Counted from the first letter of the stretch, positions 21,415 through 30,642 are shown. The stretch: 64,000 nt of DNA from Alteriqipengyuania abyssalis (GCF_019857185.1 NZ_JAHWXP010000001.1:620001-684000), one strand, 5' to 3'. A program made the numbers and translations. Notes: a model not told the origin generated them from the letters alone.

Positions 21415-23244
21415 ATGCCCACAATCAGACGCCTTCCCGAAGCCCTTATAAACCGCATCGCTGCGGGCGAAGTGATCGAACGCCCGGCGGCTGCACTCAA
21501 GGAACTGGTTGAGAACGCCATCGATTCGGGCGCGACTCGGATCACGGTGAACCTCGAGGACGGCGGTATCGGCGCGATCGAAGTCGTCGATGATGGCTGC
21601 GGCATGTCGCCCGAGGAGATGGCGCTGGCGCTGGAACGGCACGCGACATCGAAGCTGCCCGAGGATCTGGTCGGGGAGGGGCACGCGCTCGAACAGGTCG
21701 CAACGCTCGGCTTCCGCGGCGAGGCGCTGCCCAGCATCGCCAGCGTGGCGCGCTTCACGCTCGAAAGCCGCCCGCACGACGCCGACAGCGGATGGCGCCG
21801 GGTGGTGGATCATGGCCGGGTGGTGGAGGACAAGCCGTCCGCCGTACCGCCCGGCACCCGTGCCCGGATCGAGGATTTTTTCCGCGAGGTGCCCGCGCGG
21901 CGCAAGTTCCTGCGCACCCCGCGCAGCGAATTTGCGGCCTGTCAGGATATCGTCCGGCGGCTCGCGATGGCGCGGCCCGATATCGGCTTCACCTTTTCCA
22001 ATAATGGCCGTCGCAGCCTGCAGCTGCAACGCGGTGAGGCCTTGCCGGAACGTGTGGTCCGCCTGGTCTCGCGCGATCTGAAAGACAATTGCGTCCCGAT
22101 CGACCTGGCGCGGGGCGAAATGACGCTGACGGGAATTGCGGGCCTGCCGACCTACAACCGCGGCGTGGCGGACCATCAGTACCTGTTCGTTAACGGGCGT
22201 CCGGTGAAAGACCGCCTGCTGGTCGGCGCAGTGCGCGGCGCCTACGCCGAAATGCTCGCGCGCGATCGCCACGCGGTGCTGGCGCTGTTCCTCGATCTGC
22301 CGCCCGAGGATGTCGACGTGAACGTGCACCCGGCCAAGAGCGAGGTGCGCTTCCGCGATCCGCAGGGCGTACGCGGGATGATCGTGGGCGGATTGCGCGC
22401 CGCGCTTTCCACCGGTGACAAGCGCAGCGCGCAGGCACCCGATGCCTCGGCGATGGCGAAGTGGCAGGCCGAGCCGGTTGCGCCCGCGCCACCCGCCGCA
22501 TCCATCTTCGACCGCTTCGCCGGGGGCAGCGCTTCGGCGACCGCGCTTCAGGAACCGCGAATGGACTGGGGCGCGCAGCAAGCTGCCGACGCGCTTCCGT
22601 CCGGTCGGGCCGAGGAAGCCGCGCCGCTGCCGCAGGAGGCCCGCGACTACCCACTCGGGATCGCGCGCGGGCAGATCGCCAACACTTACATTGTTGCCGA
22701 GGCTGCCGACGGGCTGGTGCTGGTCGACCAGCATGCCGCGCACGAGCGCCTCACGCTCGAACGGCTGCGCAGCGCCGACGCGGGCAGCGCGACCGCGCGC
22801 AGCCAGGCGCTGCTGATGCCCGAAGTGGTCGAATTGTCGGAGGCCGAATGCGACCGCCTTGAAGCAATCGCTGCAGATCTCGACCGGATGGGCCTCGCGA
22901 TCGAACGCTTCGGGCCCGCCGCGATGCTGGTCCGCAGCCTGCCCCATGCACTGCCCAAGGCGGACCCGCACGCGCTGCTGCGCGATATTGCCGACGATCT
23001 GGCGACCAATGGCGTGGACGGGGAGGGCGGATCCCTGTTGCTCAACGAGAAGATCGAATACGTTTTGGCAACAATGGCTTGTCATGGGTCGGTCAGGGCG
23101 GGGCGCACGCTCCGCGTTGAAGAGATGAACGCTCTTTTGCGCGAGATGGAAAGAACCCCCCGCTCAGGTCAGTGCAATCACGGCCGCCCGACATGGGTGA
23201 AGCTGTCGATGGAAGAAGTAGAAAAATTGTTCGGGAGACATTGA
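21415..23244 (+). CDS. mutL: DNA mismatch repair protein MutL
   Basis: Mismatch repair ATPase that couples MutS recognition to strand removal. The 609-residue protein has the GHKL ATPase motifs ELVENAIDSGAT, DDGCGM, and GFRGEALPSIASVA, then the transducer domain, a low-complexity linker (about 335-410), and a C-terminal dimer domain. That domain contains DQHAAHERLTLE, matching the DQHAxxExxxxE nick site, plus ACHGSVRAGRTL (written MACHGSVRAG) and GQCNHGRPT. MutL of this kind cuts DNA itself, consistent with lack of MutH. Its stop overlaps the next gene's start. Confidence 0.97.
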   Translation: MPTIRRLPEALINRIAAGEVIERPAAALKELVENAIDSGATRITVNLEDGGIGAIEVVDDGCGMSPEEMALALERHATSKLPEDLVGEGHALEQVATLGFRGEALPSIASVARFTLESRPHDADSGWRRVVDHGRVVEDKPSAVPPGTRARIEDFFREVPARRKFLRTPRSEFAACQDIVRRLAMARPDIGFTFSNNGRRSLQLQRGEALPERVVRLVSRDLKDNCVPIDLARGEMTLTGIAGLPTYNRGVADHQYLFVNGRPVKDRLLVGAVRGAYAEMLARDRHAVLALFLDLPPEDVDVNVHPAKSEVRFRDPQGVRGMIVGGLRAALSTGDKRSAQAPDASAMAKWQAEPVAPAPPAASIFDRFAGGSASATALQEPRMDWGAQQAADALPSGRAEEAAPLPQEARDYPLGIARGQIANTYIVAEAADGLVLVDQHAAHERLTLERLRSADAGSATARSQALLMPEVVELSEAECDRLEAIAADLDRMGLAIERFGPAAMLVRSLPHALPKADPHALLRDIADDLATNGVDGEGGSLLLNEKIEYVLATMACHGSVRAGRTLRVEEMNALLREMERTPRSGQCNHGRPTWVKLSMEEVEKLFGRH

Positions 23245-23768
23245 TGCGAGTTGGGTTGCACGCGGTCGGGTTGCTGGCGCTGGCTATTGCAGGAGCGGGG
23301 CTGACAGGCTGCGGTCAAGAGCCCGTCAGCAGCGAAGCGCAGGATCGCGCGGACGCGGAGGCTGTCGCAGCAGTGCTGGCCAAGCAGACCCCGCCGCCGG
23401 TCGAACTCGCTCTGCAGCCGATAACCTATGACGATATCGTCGAGAACAGCGCGATGGAGGGGGCAGGGTGCTCTTTCTATCCCGGTGGCGAGGAAGACCC
23501 CTTTGCGATCCTGGCCAATGGTGTGGGCTTCGTGAAATACGAAGGCAGCATCCAGCGGCTCGCCGCCGATGCGGGCACCGGGGAAGGCCCGTTCGGCACG
23601 CGCGAGCAATACGACGGGCGCGAATATTCGCTGAACATCACCATCGATCAGGCGAAGAAGGAAGGCGAGAGCGAGGCCTCGTGGGCCGCTCCTGCGACTC
23701 TTGCGATGGCCGATGGATACGACCGCGAAGTGGCGATGAGCGAGGGCCGCATCGCCTGCGGCGGGTGA
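23244..23768 (+). CDS. Hypothetical lipoprotein
   Basis: A 174-residue lipoprotein: the signal peptide ends with lipobox LTGC (Cys near residue 23), so it should be anchored to a membrane from the periplasmic side. The ATG shares a base with the mutL stop (TGATG). Later segments such as MEGAGCSFYPGGEEDPFAILANGVGFVKYEG and REYSLNITIDQ (split) look beta-rich, and two further Cys residues may form a disulfide. No named family is recognised, and the link with mutL is probably positional. It ends one base before the convergent MaoC gene. Confidence 0.75.
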   Translation: MRVGLHAVGLLALAIAGAGLTGCGQEPVSSEAQDRADAEAVAAVLAKQTPPPVELALQPITYDDIVENSAMEGAGCSFYPGGEEDPFAILANGVGFVKYEGSIQRLAADAGTGEGPFGTREQYDGREYSLNITIDQAKKEGESEASWAAPATLAMADGYDREVAMSEGRIACGG

Positions 23769-23769
23769 T

Positions 23770-24231
23770 CTAACCCGCCGAGGCTTCGGGATCGCGCACG
23801 CGGATGATCCCGTTGCCGATCATCGTCATCACCGGTTCGTCGTGCTGGTTAAAGGTCGTCTGACGGGTCTTGGTAAAGCCCATGTCCGGCTTCGACTTCG
23901 ACTGCCGCTTCTCAATCAGCTCCGATTCCACCCGCAGCGTGTCTCCGGGATAGACCGGCTTGATCCAGCGCAGTTCGTCGATCCCCGGTGACCCGAGCGA
24001 AGCCGCTTCCTGCGACGAGAAGTGTTCGACCATCATCCGCATGGTCATCGCGCAGGTATGCCATCCGCTGGCCGATAGCCGCCCGAAATAGGTCTGCGCG
24101 GCTGCCTCGTCATCAAGATGGAAGGGCTGGGGATCGTACTTGGAGGCGAATTCGATCACCTCTTCTCGGGTGACTTGGTAATGGCCGAAAGACGCCTTGG
24201 TGCCGACTTCCAGATCCTCGAAATACTGCAT
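23770..24231 (-). CDS. MaoC family dehydratase
   Basis: A 153-residue hot-dog fold protein. The hydratase-2 motif region is ASKYDPQPFHLDDEAA (about residues 29-44), containing the catalytic Asp and His of R-specific enoyl-CoA hydratases, then GRLSASGWHTCAMTMRMM and the later DELRWIKPVYPGDTLRVE. It probably hydrates an enoyl-CoA in fatty or branched acid breakdown; the exact substrate is unknown. It lies 19 bases downstream of the glutaredoxin-MauE gene on the same strand. Confidence 0.88.
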   Translation of the reverse strand: MQYFEDLEVGTKASFGHYQVTREEVIEFASKYDPQPFHLDDEAAAQTYFGRLSASGWHTCAMTMRMMVEHFSSQEAASLGSPGIDELRWIKPVYPGDTLRVESELIEKRQSKSKPDMGFTKTRQTTFNQHDEPVMTMIGNGIIRVRDPEASAG

Positions 24232-24250
24232 GGATAACGCCCTTCGCTGG

Positions 24251-24988
24251 TCAGACGAGCGCGCCTAGCAGCATCCAGATTCCCATGGCAATCATCGCGA
24301 GGTTCTCGGTCAGCGAAACGAAGCCCAGGGGCACGTTGCTGCCGCCGCCGACGCAGGCACACTTGATCTCGCGCTTTTGCACATAGACCGCGTAGAACAC
24401 GCTGACCGCGCCGACCGTGCCGATGAACAGGGCAATGGGAATGGAGAGCCAGGGCAGCAGGTGCGCGGCCATCAGCACCGCAGCCGTCGCCTCCAGATAG
24501 GGATAGGCGTAGGCGTAGGGCACCCATCGGCGGCCCAGCAGGTCGTAGCCGACGAACATGGTCGAGAATTGCTCGACATCCTGCAGCTTGAGCATGGCGA
24601 GCATGCCCATCGACAGCGCGACGAACCATTCGACCGTGCGCATGCTGAAGCCATCGAGCAAGCCGAGGCTGAGCGTAATCGCAAAGGCCGCGGCGACCGC
24701 AAACACCGCGAGCACGGGGCGATAGCTGGTCTCGTCCGCGTTCTTGACCTTCTTGCCGAGGAACTTGCGCAGCGCCTCGTACCCGCCGACCCGCTCGCCA
24801 TCGATAAAGGTCTGCGGGGTCGTCTTGACCCCGTGCTTGTCCTTGAAGGCGTCGGTCTCCTCTCGCGTGGTGAGGTGATGATCCTCGACCCGGTAGCCCT
24901 CTTTCTCGAGCAGCCATTTGGACTTGGTGCCGTAAGGGCACACGTGCTTGTCCATCACCATGCGATAGAGTTTTGCGGTCTTTGTCAT
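24251..24988 (-). CDS. Glutaredoxin-MauE/DoxX membrane fusion
   Basis: A 245-residue fusion protein. Residues 1-75 form a glutaredoxin domain with redox site HVCPYGTKS and the cis-Pro loop VKTTPQTFIDGERVGGYEAL. The rest has four or five membrane segments with the MauE/DoxX pattern (MLAMLKLQDVEQFSTMFVGYDL, YAYAYPYLEATAAVLM) and a Cys pair in EIKCACVGG. It probably shuttles thiol or disulfide electrons across the inner membrane. The ATG at 24988 follows a perfect CsoR-like palindrome with almost no room for a normal leader, so a leaderless message is possible. Confidence 0.82.
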   Translation of the reverse strand: MTKTAKLYRMVMDKHVCPYGTKSKWLLEKEGYRVEDHHLTTREETDAFKDKHGVKTTPQTFIDGERVGGYEALRKFLGKKVKNADETSYRPVLAVFAVAAAFAITLSLGLLDGFSMRTVEWFVALSMGMLAMLKLQDVEQFSTMFVGYDLLGRRWVPYAYAYPYLEATAAVLMAAHLLPWLSIPIALFIGTVGAVSVFYAVYVQKREIKCACVGGGSNVPLGFVSLTENLAMIAMGIWMLLGALV

Positions 24989-25000
24989 GCCCCCTGAGGT

Positions 25001-25017
25001 ATACCCCAGGGGGGTAT
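25001..25017 (-). promoter_or_regulatory. CsoR-family-like operator
   Basis: ATACCCC-AGG-GGGGTAT is a perfect 7-3-7 inverted repeat with the A/T-flanked poly-G tract characteristic of CsoR, RcnR, FrmR and CstR binding sites. On the minus strand a TTGAAT and a TATACC 15 bases apart bracket it, so a bound repressor would block the promoter of the glutaredoxin-MauE gene. No CsoR-family gene is in this window. Confidence 0.6.
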
Positions 25018-26279
25018 TATTCAAGCGGTCTATCAGTTCCCGGTTCCGGCGCGGCGATCAGGATGAGCGCATCCTCGTCGCCGTCATTGGGCTGGGGAGC
25101 CACGCCGACCAGCGCGGCGAGCAGCGCGTAGACGTCCACATTGTCGAGATTGCGGACCGGCGTGGTCGTGGAGATACGCGGGCCGGCGGCGATGAACAGC
25201 GCCTGCATCTGCGGATCCTCGTTGTCCCAACCATGTGTGCCGCCGTACATTTCTTCGGGCGGCGCACCGCGCCTGATGGTCCAGCCCGGCTCGGCAAGGC
25301 ATAGGATCTCGGCCACACGCGGATTGGTCCCATACTCAAGACGCGCGGGGATATCGTCCTTCTGCCAGCACTGCATGTGATCGTGCGGGGTGAGCAGCGC
25401 GTCATAGACCGTGCGGTCGGTTGCCGCTGCAGGCTCGATTGCGGCGAAGGGTCCGCTGTCGACCAGCAGGTAGCTTTCCGGAGCGAGCAGCGCGTCGAGG
25501 TCGATCGTCCGTGCCGCGTCCACCGCGCGCATTCCGTGATCGGAGACGACGATGATGTCCGCCTGCTGGCCCAGCGCTGCCAGACCGTCGATCAGATAGC
25601 CGATCTGGCTGTCGACCTCCGCGACGGCGGCGTTGAGTTCGGCGCTGTCGGGGCCGAAATGGTGCCCGTCCGTATCGATCCTGTCGAAATACATCGCCAC
25701 GAAACGCGGGCGTATCTCCGCCGGCCGGCGCATCCAGTCGAGTACCGTCTCGACCCGCTGACGCTCGTCTATGTTCTCGTCGAACCGGTTCCAGTCGGAG
25801 GGGCGGATCGTGCGGATCGCGGCCTCGCTGCCGGGCCAGAACATGGTCGCGGTGCGGATACCGGCCCGTTCGGCGGTGACCCACAGCGGCTCGGCCTCGT
25901 CCCACCAGAACGGGTCGAGCGCCTGCCTGGCATCCCCCAGGCTGAAGCGCACGGCGGGGCGGCGCGGGTCGATCATGTTGTTTGAGACGATCCCGTGGTG
26001 GTCGGGCCTGAGGCCGGTCACCAGCGTATAGTGGTTGGGGAAGGTCTTGGTCGGGAAGGACGGCTTCATCGGCGCGCTCGCCCCGCGTGCCGCCAGCGCG
26101 GAGAGGTTGGGAGTGATCCCGCGATCCAGATAGTCCGTCCGGAAACCGTCGATCGATATCAGGATCGTGACCGGCTGGCGGTCCGGCTCGGCAGGCTGGG
26201 CCGCAGCGGGCGCGGCGACGGCGAGGAGGGCGAGCGCCGCATACAGCGCTGCCCCGGCGAATCTGGCGATGAAGGTCAT
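25017..26279 (-). CDS. Ectonucleotide pyrophosphatase/phosphodiesterase family protein
   Basis: Exported alkaline-phosphatase-superfamily enzyme, 420 residues. A signal peptide (1-28, ending PAAAQ) precedes ILISIDGFRTDYLDR with the first metal Asp. The nucleophile Thr is in FPTKTFPNHYTLVTG, and the other metal ligands are in RIDTDGHHFGP and VVSDHGM, with a final His in GGTHGWDN. The family hydrolyses nucleotide or phospholipid phosphodiesters in the periplasm. It is upstream of the glutaredoxin-MauE gene on the same strand, but the operator lies between them. Confidence 0.92.
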   Translation of the reverse strand: MTFIARFAGAALYAALALLAVAAPAAAQPAEPDRQPVTILISIDGFRTDYLDRGITPNLSALAARGASAPMKPSFPTKTFPNHYTLVTGLRPDHHGIVSNNMIDPRRPAVRFSLGDARQALDPFWWDEAEPLWVTAERAGIRTATMFWPGSEAAIRTIRPSDWNRFDENIDERQRVETVLDWMRRPAEIRPRFVAMYFDRIDTDGHHFGPDSAELNAAVAEVDSQIGYLIDGLAALGQQADIIVVSDHGMRAVDAARTIDLDALLAPESYLLVDSGPFAAIEPAAATDRTVYDALLTPHDHMQCWQKDDIPARLEYGTNPRVAEILCLAEPGWTIRRGAPPEEMYGGTHGWDNEDPQMQALFIAAGPRISTTTPVRNLDNVDVYALLAALVGVAPQPNDGDEDALILIAAPEPGTDRPLE

Positions 26280-26341
26280 GCCGGGTTCGCTAGGGCACGC
26301 GTATTACAATGCTAAGGGGGGATTTGGGGCCAGGGGCCGAT

Positions 26342-27142
26342 TTATCCCGCGCGGAATTCGGGCACCTTGCCATCCGAACCCAGATCCGGAATGATCCGGT
26401 AACGCGCGAGGATAAAGCTGAAGAGACCGAAGAGCAGCAGCCCGATCGCGGTGATGGTGAACCAGATGCCGTCATCGGCAAGGCTGGCCATCGCATCGCC
26501 GATGGTCTTCACCTGATCGCTGCCCTTGGACATGAACCCGGCACCCACCAGCGACCAGCCGATCACCACGAACACCACCGCCCGCGCGAGGTAGCCCGCG
26601 CCGCCGATCATCCGGGTGAAATCGGGCGCCTGCGGGCTGATCCGGTTCATGAAGCTGCCGGTGATCCCCTTCTTCGCCTGATTGAAGGCCGCGATGAAGA
26701 AGGTGAGGCCCAGCAGGCCGATCACGATGCCGCCGAATTCCACGCCGAGCACGCCCGCAGCAGCCTCTTGCGCGCCGCCGCCGCCGGAATTCCTGTTGGT
26801 CGCGAACTTGAAGGCGGACCATGCCAGCGCGAGGTGGCCGATCGCACTACCCGCATGGCCGATCCGCTTGCCCCAGCCCTTCGCGTCCGACCCTTCGTTC
26901 TCGATATCGAACAGCGGCGAGCAGAAGCGGAACAGCGCATAGCCGAACAGGCCGAAGACCATGATCCACAGGATCGCGATGCCCGCCGGGAAATCCTCGA
27001 TCGCCTTGAAGATGCCCGCCGTCCCTTCGGCAATGCGTCCCGCGCTGGTGAGCGCGATCAGCCCGACCACGGTATAAAGCACCGCGCGGCTGAAATAGCC
27101 CACCCGCACGAGCCAGCTGAACTTCTCGGATTTATCGACCAT
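26342..27142 (-). CDS. DUF1206 membrane protein
   Basis: A 266-residue integral membrane protein of the DUF1206 family: three repeats of a two-helix unit, each starting with a RVGYFSRAVLYTVVGLIAL-like stretch (near residues 11, 99 and 185; the last is GGAGYLARAVVFVVIGWSL). Function is unknown. The start at 27142 leaves a short charged N-terminus (VDKSEKFSWL). A longer frame to 27196 is possible but less likely. The gene is between the phosphodiesterase and ychF on the same strand. Confidence 0.88.
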   Translation of the reverse strand: MVDKSEKFSWLVRVGYFSRAVLYTVVGLIALTSAGRIAEGTAGIFKAIEDFPAGIAILWIMVFGLFGYALFRFCSPLFDIENEGSDAKGWGKRIGHAGSAIGHLALAWSAFKFATNRNSGGGGAQEAAAGVLGVEFGGIVIGLLGLTFFIAAFNQAKKGITGSFMNRISPQAPDFTRMIGGAGYLARAVVFVVIGWSLVGAGFMSKGSDQVKTIGDAMASLADDGIWFTITAIGLLLFGLFSFILARYRIIPDLGSDGKVPEFRAG

Positions 27143-27213
27143 CTTGCGTGAGCCCCTGTTTTTGCCGTTGTTTTCGACCCAACGGCGGGGACGCACTATC
27201 GTGCCGAAAAGCG

Positions 27214-28314
27214 TCAGACGTTAAATTTGAACATCATGATGTCGCCGTCCTGCACGAGGTATTCCTTGCCCTCCTGCCGCAGCTTGCCCGCTTCCTTGGC
27301 CCCGGATTCGCCGCCCAGCGTCACGTAATCCTCGTAGGCGATCGTTTCGGCGCGGATGAAGCCGCGTTCGAAATCGGTGTGGATTTCGCCTGCCGCCTGC
27401 GGTGCCTTGGCGCCTGCGGGGAAGGTCCACGCGCGCGCTTCCTTCGGGCCCACGGTGAAGAAGGTCTGCAGGCCGAGCAGCTTGTATCCGGCGCGGATGA
27501 TTTTTGCCAAACCGCTTTCTTGAAGGCCCAGCTCGCCAAGATATTCGGCGCGGTCTTCGGGTTCCATCTCGACCAGCTCGGATTCGATGGCGGCAGAGAC
27601 GACGACGCTCTGCGCGCCCTCCGCCTCGGCCTTCTCGGCCACCAGCTTCGACAGCGCATTGCCCTGCGCTGCATCTTCCTCGGCCACGTTGCATACGTAG
27701 AGCACCGGCTTGGCAGTGAGCAGCTGCGCCTGTTCGAACAGGCGCGCTTCCTCGTCGTCACCCGGTTCGACCAAACGGGCAGGCTTCCCGTCCTTGAGGA
27801 AATCGAGCGCCTGGCCGAGCACGCTGGCGAGCGCCTTGGCTTCCTTGTCGCCGCTGGTCGCACGGCGCTTCGCGTTCTCGACCCGCTTCTCGACGCTTTC
27901 GAGATCGGCCAGCATCAGCTCGGTCTCGACCACTTCGGCGTCGGCGATCGGATCGACCTTGTTGTTCACGTGCTGGATATCGTCATCCTCGAAGCAGCGC
28001 AGCACGTGGACGATCGCGTCGACCTCGCGAATATTGGCGAGGAACTGGTTGCCAAGGCCTTCGCCCTTGCTCGCGCCCTTCACGAGGCCGGCGATGTCGA
28101 CAAAGGCCAGCTGCGTGTGGATGATCTTGGCGCTGCCGCCGATCGCGGCGATCTTGTCCAACCGGTCGTCGGGCACCGCGACCTGGCCCACATTGGGCTC
28201 GATCGTGCAGAACGGATAGTTCGCGGCCTGCGCGGCCTGCGTCTGCGTCAGAGCGTTGAACAGCGTCGACTTGCCGACATTGGGCAGGCCGACGATACCG
28301 CATTTGAAACCCAT
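27214..28314 (-). CDS. ychF: Redox-regulated ATPase YchF
   Basis: Universally conserved OBG-type P-loop protein that binds ribosomes and prefers ATP. The 366-residue product has full length, with Walker A GLPNVGKSTLFNAL (residues 8-21), the DIAGLVKGASKGEGLGNQFL switch region, a helical insert (about 130-200), a specificity loop in a position where NKxD would be (VCNVAEED), and a C-terminal TGS domain (about 280-366, TFFTVGPKEARAWT ... DFERGFIRAETI). It lies at the end of a minus-strand block containing pth. Confidence 0.97.
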   Translation of the reverse strand: MGFKCGIVGLPNVGKSTLFNALTQTQAAQAANYPFCTIEPNVGQVAVPDDRLDKIAAIGGSAKIIHTQLAFVDIAGLVKGASKGEGLGNQFLANIREVDAIVHVLRCFEDDDIQHVNNKVDPIADAEVVETELMLADLESVEKRVENAKRRATSGDKEAKALASVLGQALDFLKDGKPARLVEPGDDEEARLFEQAQLLTAKPVLYVCNVAEEDAAQGNALSKLVAEKAEAEGAQSVVVSAAIESELVEMEPEDRAEYLGELGLQESGLAKIIRAGYKLLGLQTFFTVGPKEARAWTFPAGAKAPQAAGEIHTDFERGFIRAETIAYEDYVTLGGESGAKEAGKLRQEGKEYLVQDGDIMMFKFNV

Positions 28315-28452
28315 GATATTCCCTGGTCCGGACAGGCGGGCGGCAGGCCCGCGATTGTGTGATTGAGATGGGCCCGCCCGTAACGCTCACGCCCGCCCGT
28401 GCCTAGTGCGATGTTCGGCAATCTGGCGAGGGGGAGCAGCTGGCGGACCCGG

Positions 28453-29451
28453 TCAGTCGACGTTGTGCACCGCCTTGATGAGCGGACCGTAGCCCGATCC
28501 GCCCAGCCAGTTGAGCTGCGTCTCGGCGGAAACCGCATTGATCCGGGTTTGCGGCTTCGCACCGGGATGCACTGCGGTGCGCAAGGGGCGCGTGCCTGCC
28601 GGCATTGCAATGATGCGCGCGATCGCTGCGGGTATGTCGAGCGGATTGGCGCTGCGGCCAGATCCGTCCTCGGTCCCCATGCTGGCGACCACCTGGGGGT
28701 AGCCATCGGTATGGCGGTCCTCTGCGCGCCTCTTGAGTGCGGCAGTATAGATATTGCGGTTGACCCAGACTTCGGTGGGATAGCCACCGGGCTCGATGAT
28801 CGAGACCTCGATATTATGCGGCACCAGTTCGTAGGCGAGCTGTTCGCTCATCGCCTCGAGCGCAAACTTGGTTGCCGAATAATGCCCTGCGAAAGGCACG
28901 ATCACGCGGCCCAGCTGACTGGAGATGGGCACGATCAGCCCGCCGCCCTTCTTGCGCATCCCGGGCAGCACGGCCCGCGCCATCCGGTGCGCGCCCAGCA
29001 CATTGGTGCCGAAGATCAGCTCGGTCGCCTCCATGTCCTGCACCTCTACGGGTCCGGAAATGCCGATCCCGGCATTGTTGACCAGCACGTCGATCCCGCC
29101 GCCATTGAGCCGCTCCGCCTCGGCAACGCCGGCGGCAACCTGCTCGTCGGACAGGACGTCGATTTCGATCACGGTGATGTCGAGGTTCTTCTCGGCGGCC
29201 AGCGCGCGCAGTTCGTCCGCCTCGGGCCGGGGGAGGTTGCGCATCGTCGCGAACACCTTCGCGCCCAGCTTCGCATAGTGCTCCGCCCCGAGGCGGCCGA
29301 AGCCCGAAGAACAGCCGGTGATCAGCACGCTCTTGCCCGCAAGATCGGGCTTCGAGACGACCATTTCGCCCTGCGCGTTGGTGGCGGTGGCGGCGAGCAC
29401 GCCGGTCGCGGCGGCTCCGGCAAGCAGGGTGCGGCGGGTGAGGGCGGTCAT
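28453..29451 (-). CDS. SDR family oxidoreductase with Tat-type signal
   Basis: A 332-residue short-chain dehydrogenase. The N-terminus (TRRTLLAGAAATGVLAATA) looks like a Tat signal, unusual for a cytoplasmic NAD(P) enzyme, and may direct it to the periplasm. The dinucleotide site is LITGCSSGFGR (about residues 42-52), NNAG is present, and the catalytic Tyr-Lys pair is in YSATKFAL with Ser in PISSQLG. The substrate is unknown. The gene starts four bases after the CPBP protease stop and is likely co-transcribed with it. The start at 29451 is preferred over a longer Cys-rich extension. Confidence 0.85.
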   Translation of the reverse strand: MTALTRRTLLAGAAATGVLAATATNAQGEMVVSKPDLAGKSVLITGCSSGFGRLGAEHYAKLGAKVFATMRNLPRPEADELRALAAEKNLDITVIEIDVLSDEQVAAGVAEAERLNGGGIDVLVNNAGIGISGPVEVQDMEATELIFGTNVLGAHRMARAVLPGMRKKGGGLIVPISSQLGRVIVPFAGHYSATKFALEAMSEQLAYELVPHNIEVSIIEPGGYPTEVWVNRNIYTAALKRRAEDRHTDGYPQVVASMGTEDGSGRSANPLDIPAAIARIIAMPAGTRPLRTAVHPGAKPQTRINAVSAETQLNWLGGSGYGPLIKAVHNVD

Positions 29452-29455
29452 GGGC

Positions 29456-30064
29456 TTACTCCGTCGATGATATGGGCTTCTCATCCTGCCCGAACACGCC
29501 GAGCCGGTGCATCTCCTTCTGCACATACCACAAGGCGAACACATCGTAGAGCGCGTGGCCGATCATCACCGCCAGCAAGGAACCGGTGATCCAGTACACG
29601 CAGCCGAAGAGCACCCCGATGACGAGGATGATTGCCGCCACCGCCGGCTTGGCGAAATGCACGACCGCGAACAGCGCAGCGCCCAGCGCGATGGCCAGCG
29701 GGGCGCCGACATAGTCGGCCGCCAGCGTCTGCACGCCTGCGCGAAACAGCGCTTCCTCTCCAATCCCTGCGCCCAGCGAAATCCAAACGATGGCGGGGAA
29801 GGGCATGGGCTTTTCGAGGAAGGCGAAGTTTTCCGCCTGCGCGCGGATCAGGTATTCGGCGACTTTCGGCAGGCCGTAGAATGTAGCTGCCGCCAGCAGG
29901 ATGAGGACACCCGCAAGCAGCGCTCCAATAAGGAATTCGTCCTGTCCGAAGGTGACGAAGGACCGGGCGGGGCGGCCAGAGAGCATCCACAGGCCCAGCC
30001 CGATCGCGGTGAAGGTCAGCGTTTGCCCGGTCAGCAGCGCCAGCAGGGTGGCCCGGCCCGGCAT
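29456..30064 (-). CDS. CPBP family intramembrane protease
   Basis: A 202-residue multi-pass protein of the CPBP (Abi, Rce1-like) family. The catalytic EExxxR motif is in GAGIGEEALFRAGVQTL (about residues 95-111), followed by FAVVHFAKP and GHALYDVFAL carrying the His residues. These glutamic proteases cleave within membranes and often process small peptides or prenylated substrates; the target here is unknown. The ATG at 30064 lies eight bases after the pth stop and four bases before the SDR gene on the transcript. Confidence 0.85.
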   Translation of the reverse strand: MPGRATLLALLTGQTLTFTAIGLGLWMLSGRPARSFVTFGQDEFLIGALLAGVLILLAAATFYGLPKVAEYLIRAQAENFAFLEKPMPFPAIVWISLGAGIGEEALFRAGVQTLAADYVGAPLAIALGAALFAVVHFAKPAVAAIILVIGVLFGCVYWITGSLLAVMIGHALYDVFALWYVQKEMHRLGVFGQDEKPISSTE

Positions 30065-30072
30065 CGCGCGGC

Positions 30073-30642
30073 TCAGTCCTGCATCCGGAGCGCGACGTCG
30101 TTCATGAAGCGCGCATCGTCGCCCTCGGCGAGCCAATGCGCCTCGCTCGCCATCGCGCCGAGCATGGTGGCAAGATCGTCCATTTCCGCCTTGGCGTAGT
30201 TGCCCAGCACATGGCCGGTCACCCGGTCCTTGTGCCCGGGGTGGCCGATGCCGATCCGCACCCGGCGGAAGTCGGGGCCGAGGTGCTGGTTGATGCTGCG
30301 CAACCCGTTGTGCCCGGCCAGCCCGCCGCCCATGCGCACCTTGACCTTGAAGGGTGCGAGGTCGAGCTCGTCGTGAAACACGGTCAGCGCCTCGGGCTCC
30401 AGCTTGTAGAACCGCAGCGCCTCGGCGATCGCGCGGCCGCTTTCGTTCATGAAGGTCGCAGGCTTGAGCAGCAGGACCTTCTGGCTGCCGATCCGGCCTT
30501 CCTGAACCCAGCCCTGAAACTTCTTCTGCACGGGGCCGAAATCGTGCGTTTCGGCGATGACGTCGCACGCCATGAAGCCGATATTGTGCCGGTGGAGCGC
30601 ATAGCGCGGTCCAGGATTGCCGAGGCCGGTCCAGATCTGCAT
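30073..30642 (-). CDS. pth: Peptidyl-tRNA hydrolase
   Basis: Releases tRNA from prematurely dropped peptidyl-tRNA. The 189-residue enzyme has the Pth opening WTGLGNPGPRYALHRHNIGF with catalytic His, the KPATFMNESGRAI motif, and FHDELDLAPFKVKVRMGGG with catalytic Asp, then GHNGLRSINQHLG. In many alphaproteobacteria it directly follows rplY. Here a divergent membrane-protein gene and a secreted-protein gene lie between them. Confidence 0.97.
   Translation of the reverse strand: MQIWTGLGNPGPRYALHRHNIGFMACDVIAETHDFGPVQKKFQGWVQEGRIGSQKVLLLKPATFMNESGRAIAEALRFYKLEPEALTVFHDELDLAPFKVKVRMGGGLAGHNGLRSINQHLGPDFRRVRIGIGHPGHKDRVTGHVLGNYAKAEMDDLATMLGAMASEAHWLAEGDDARFMNDVALRMQD

Noticed and set aside
27143-27213. 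Terminator between ychF and DUF1206
   Set aside because: A GCCGTTG/CAACGGC stem is present, but on the transcribed minus strand it is followed by A rather than T residues.
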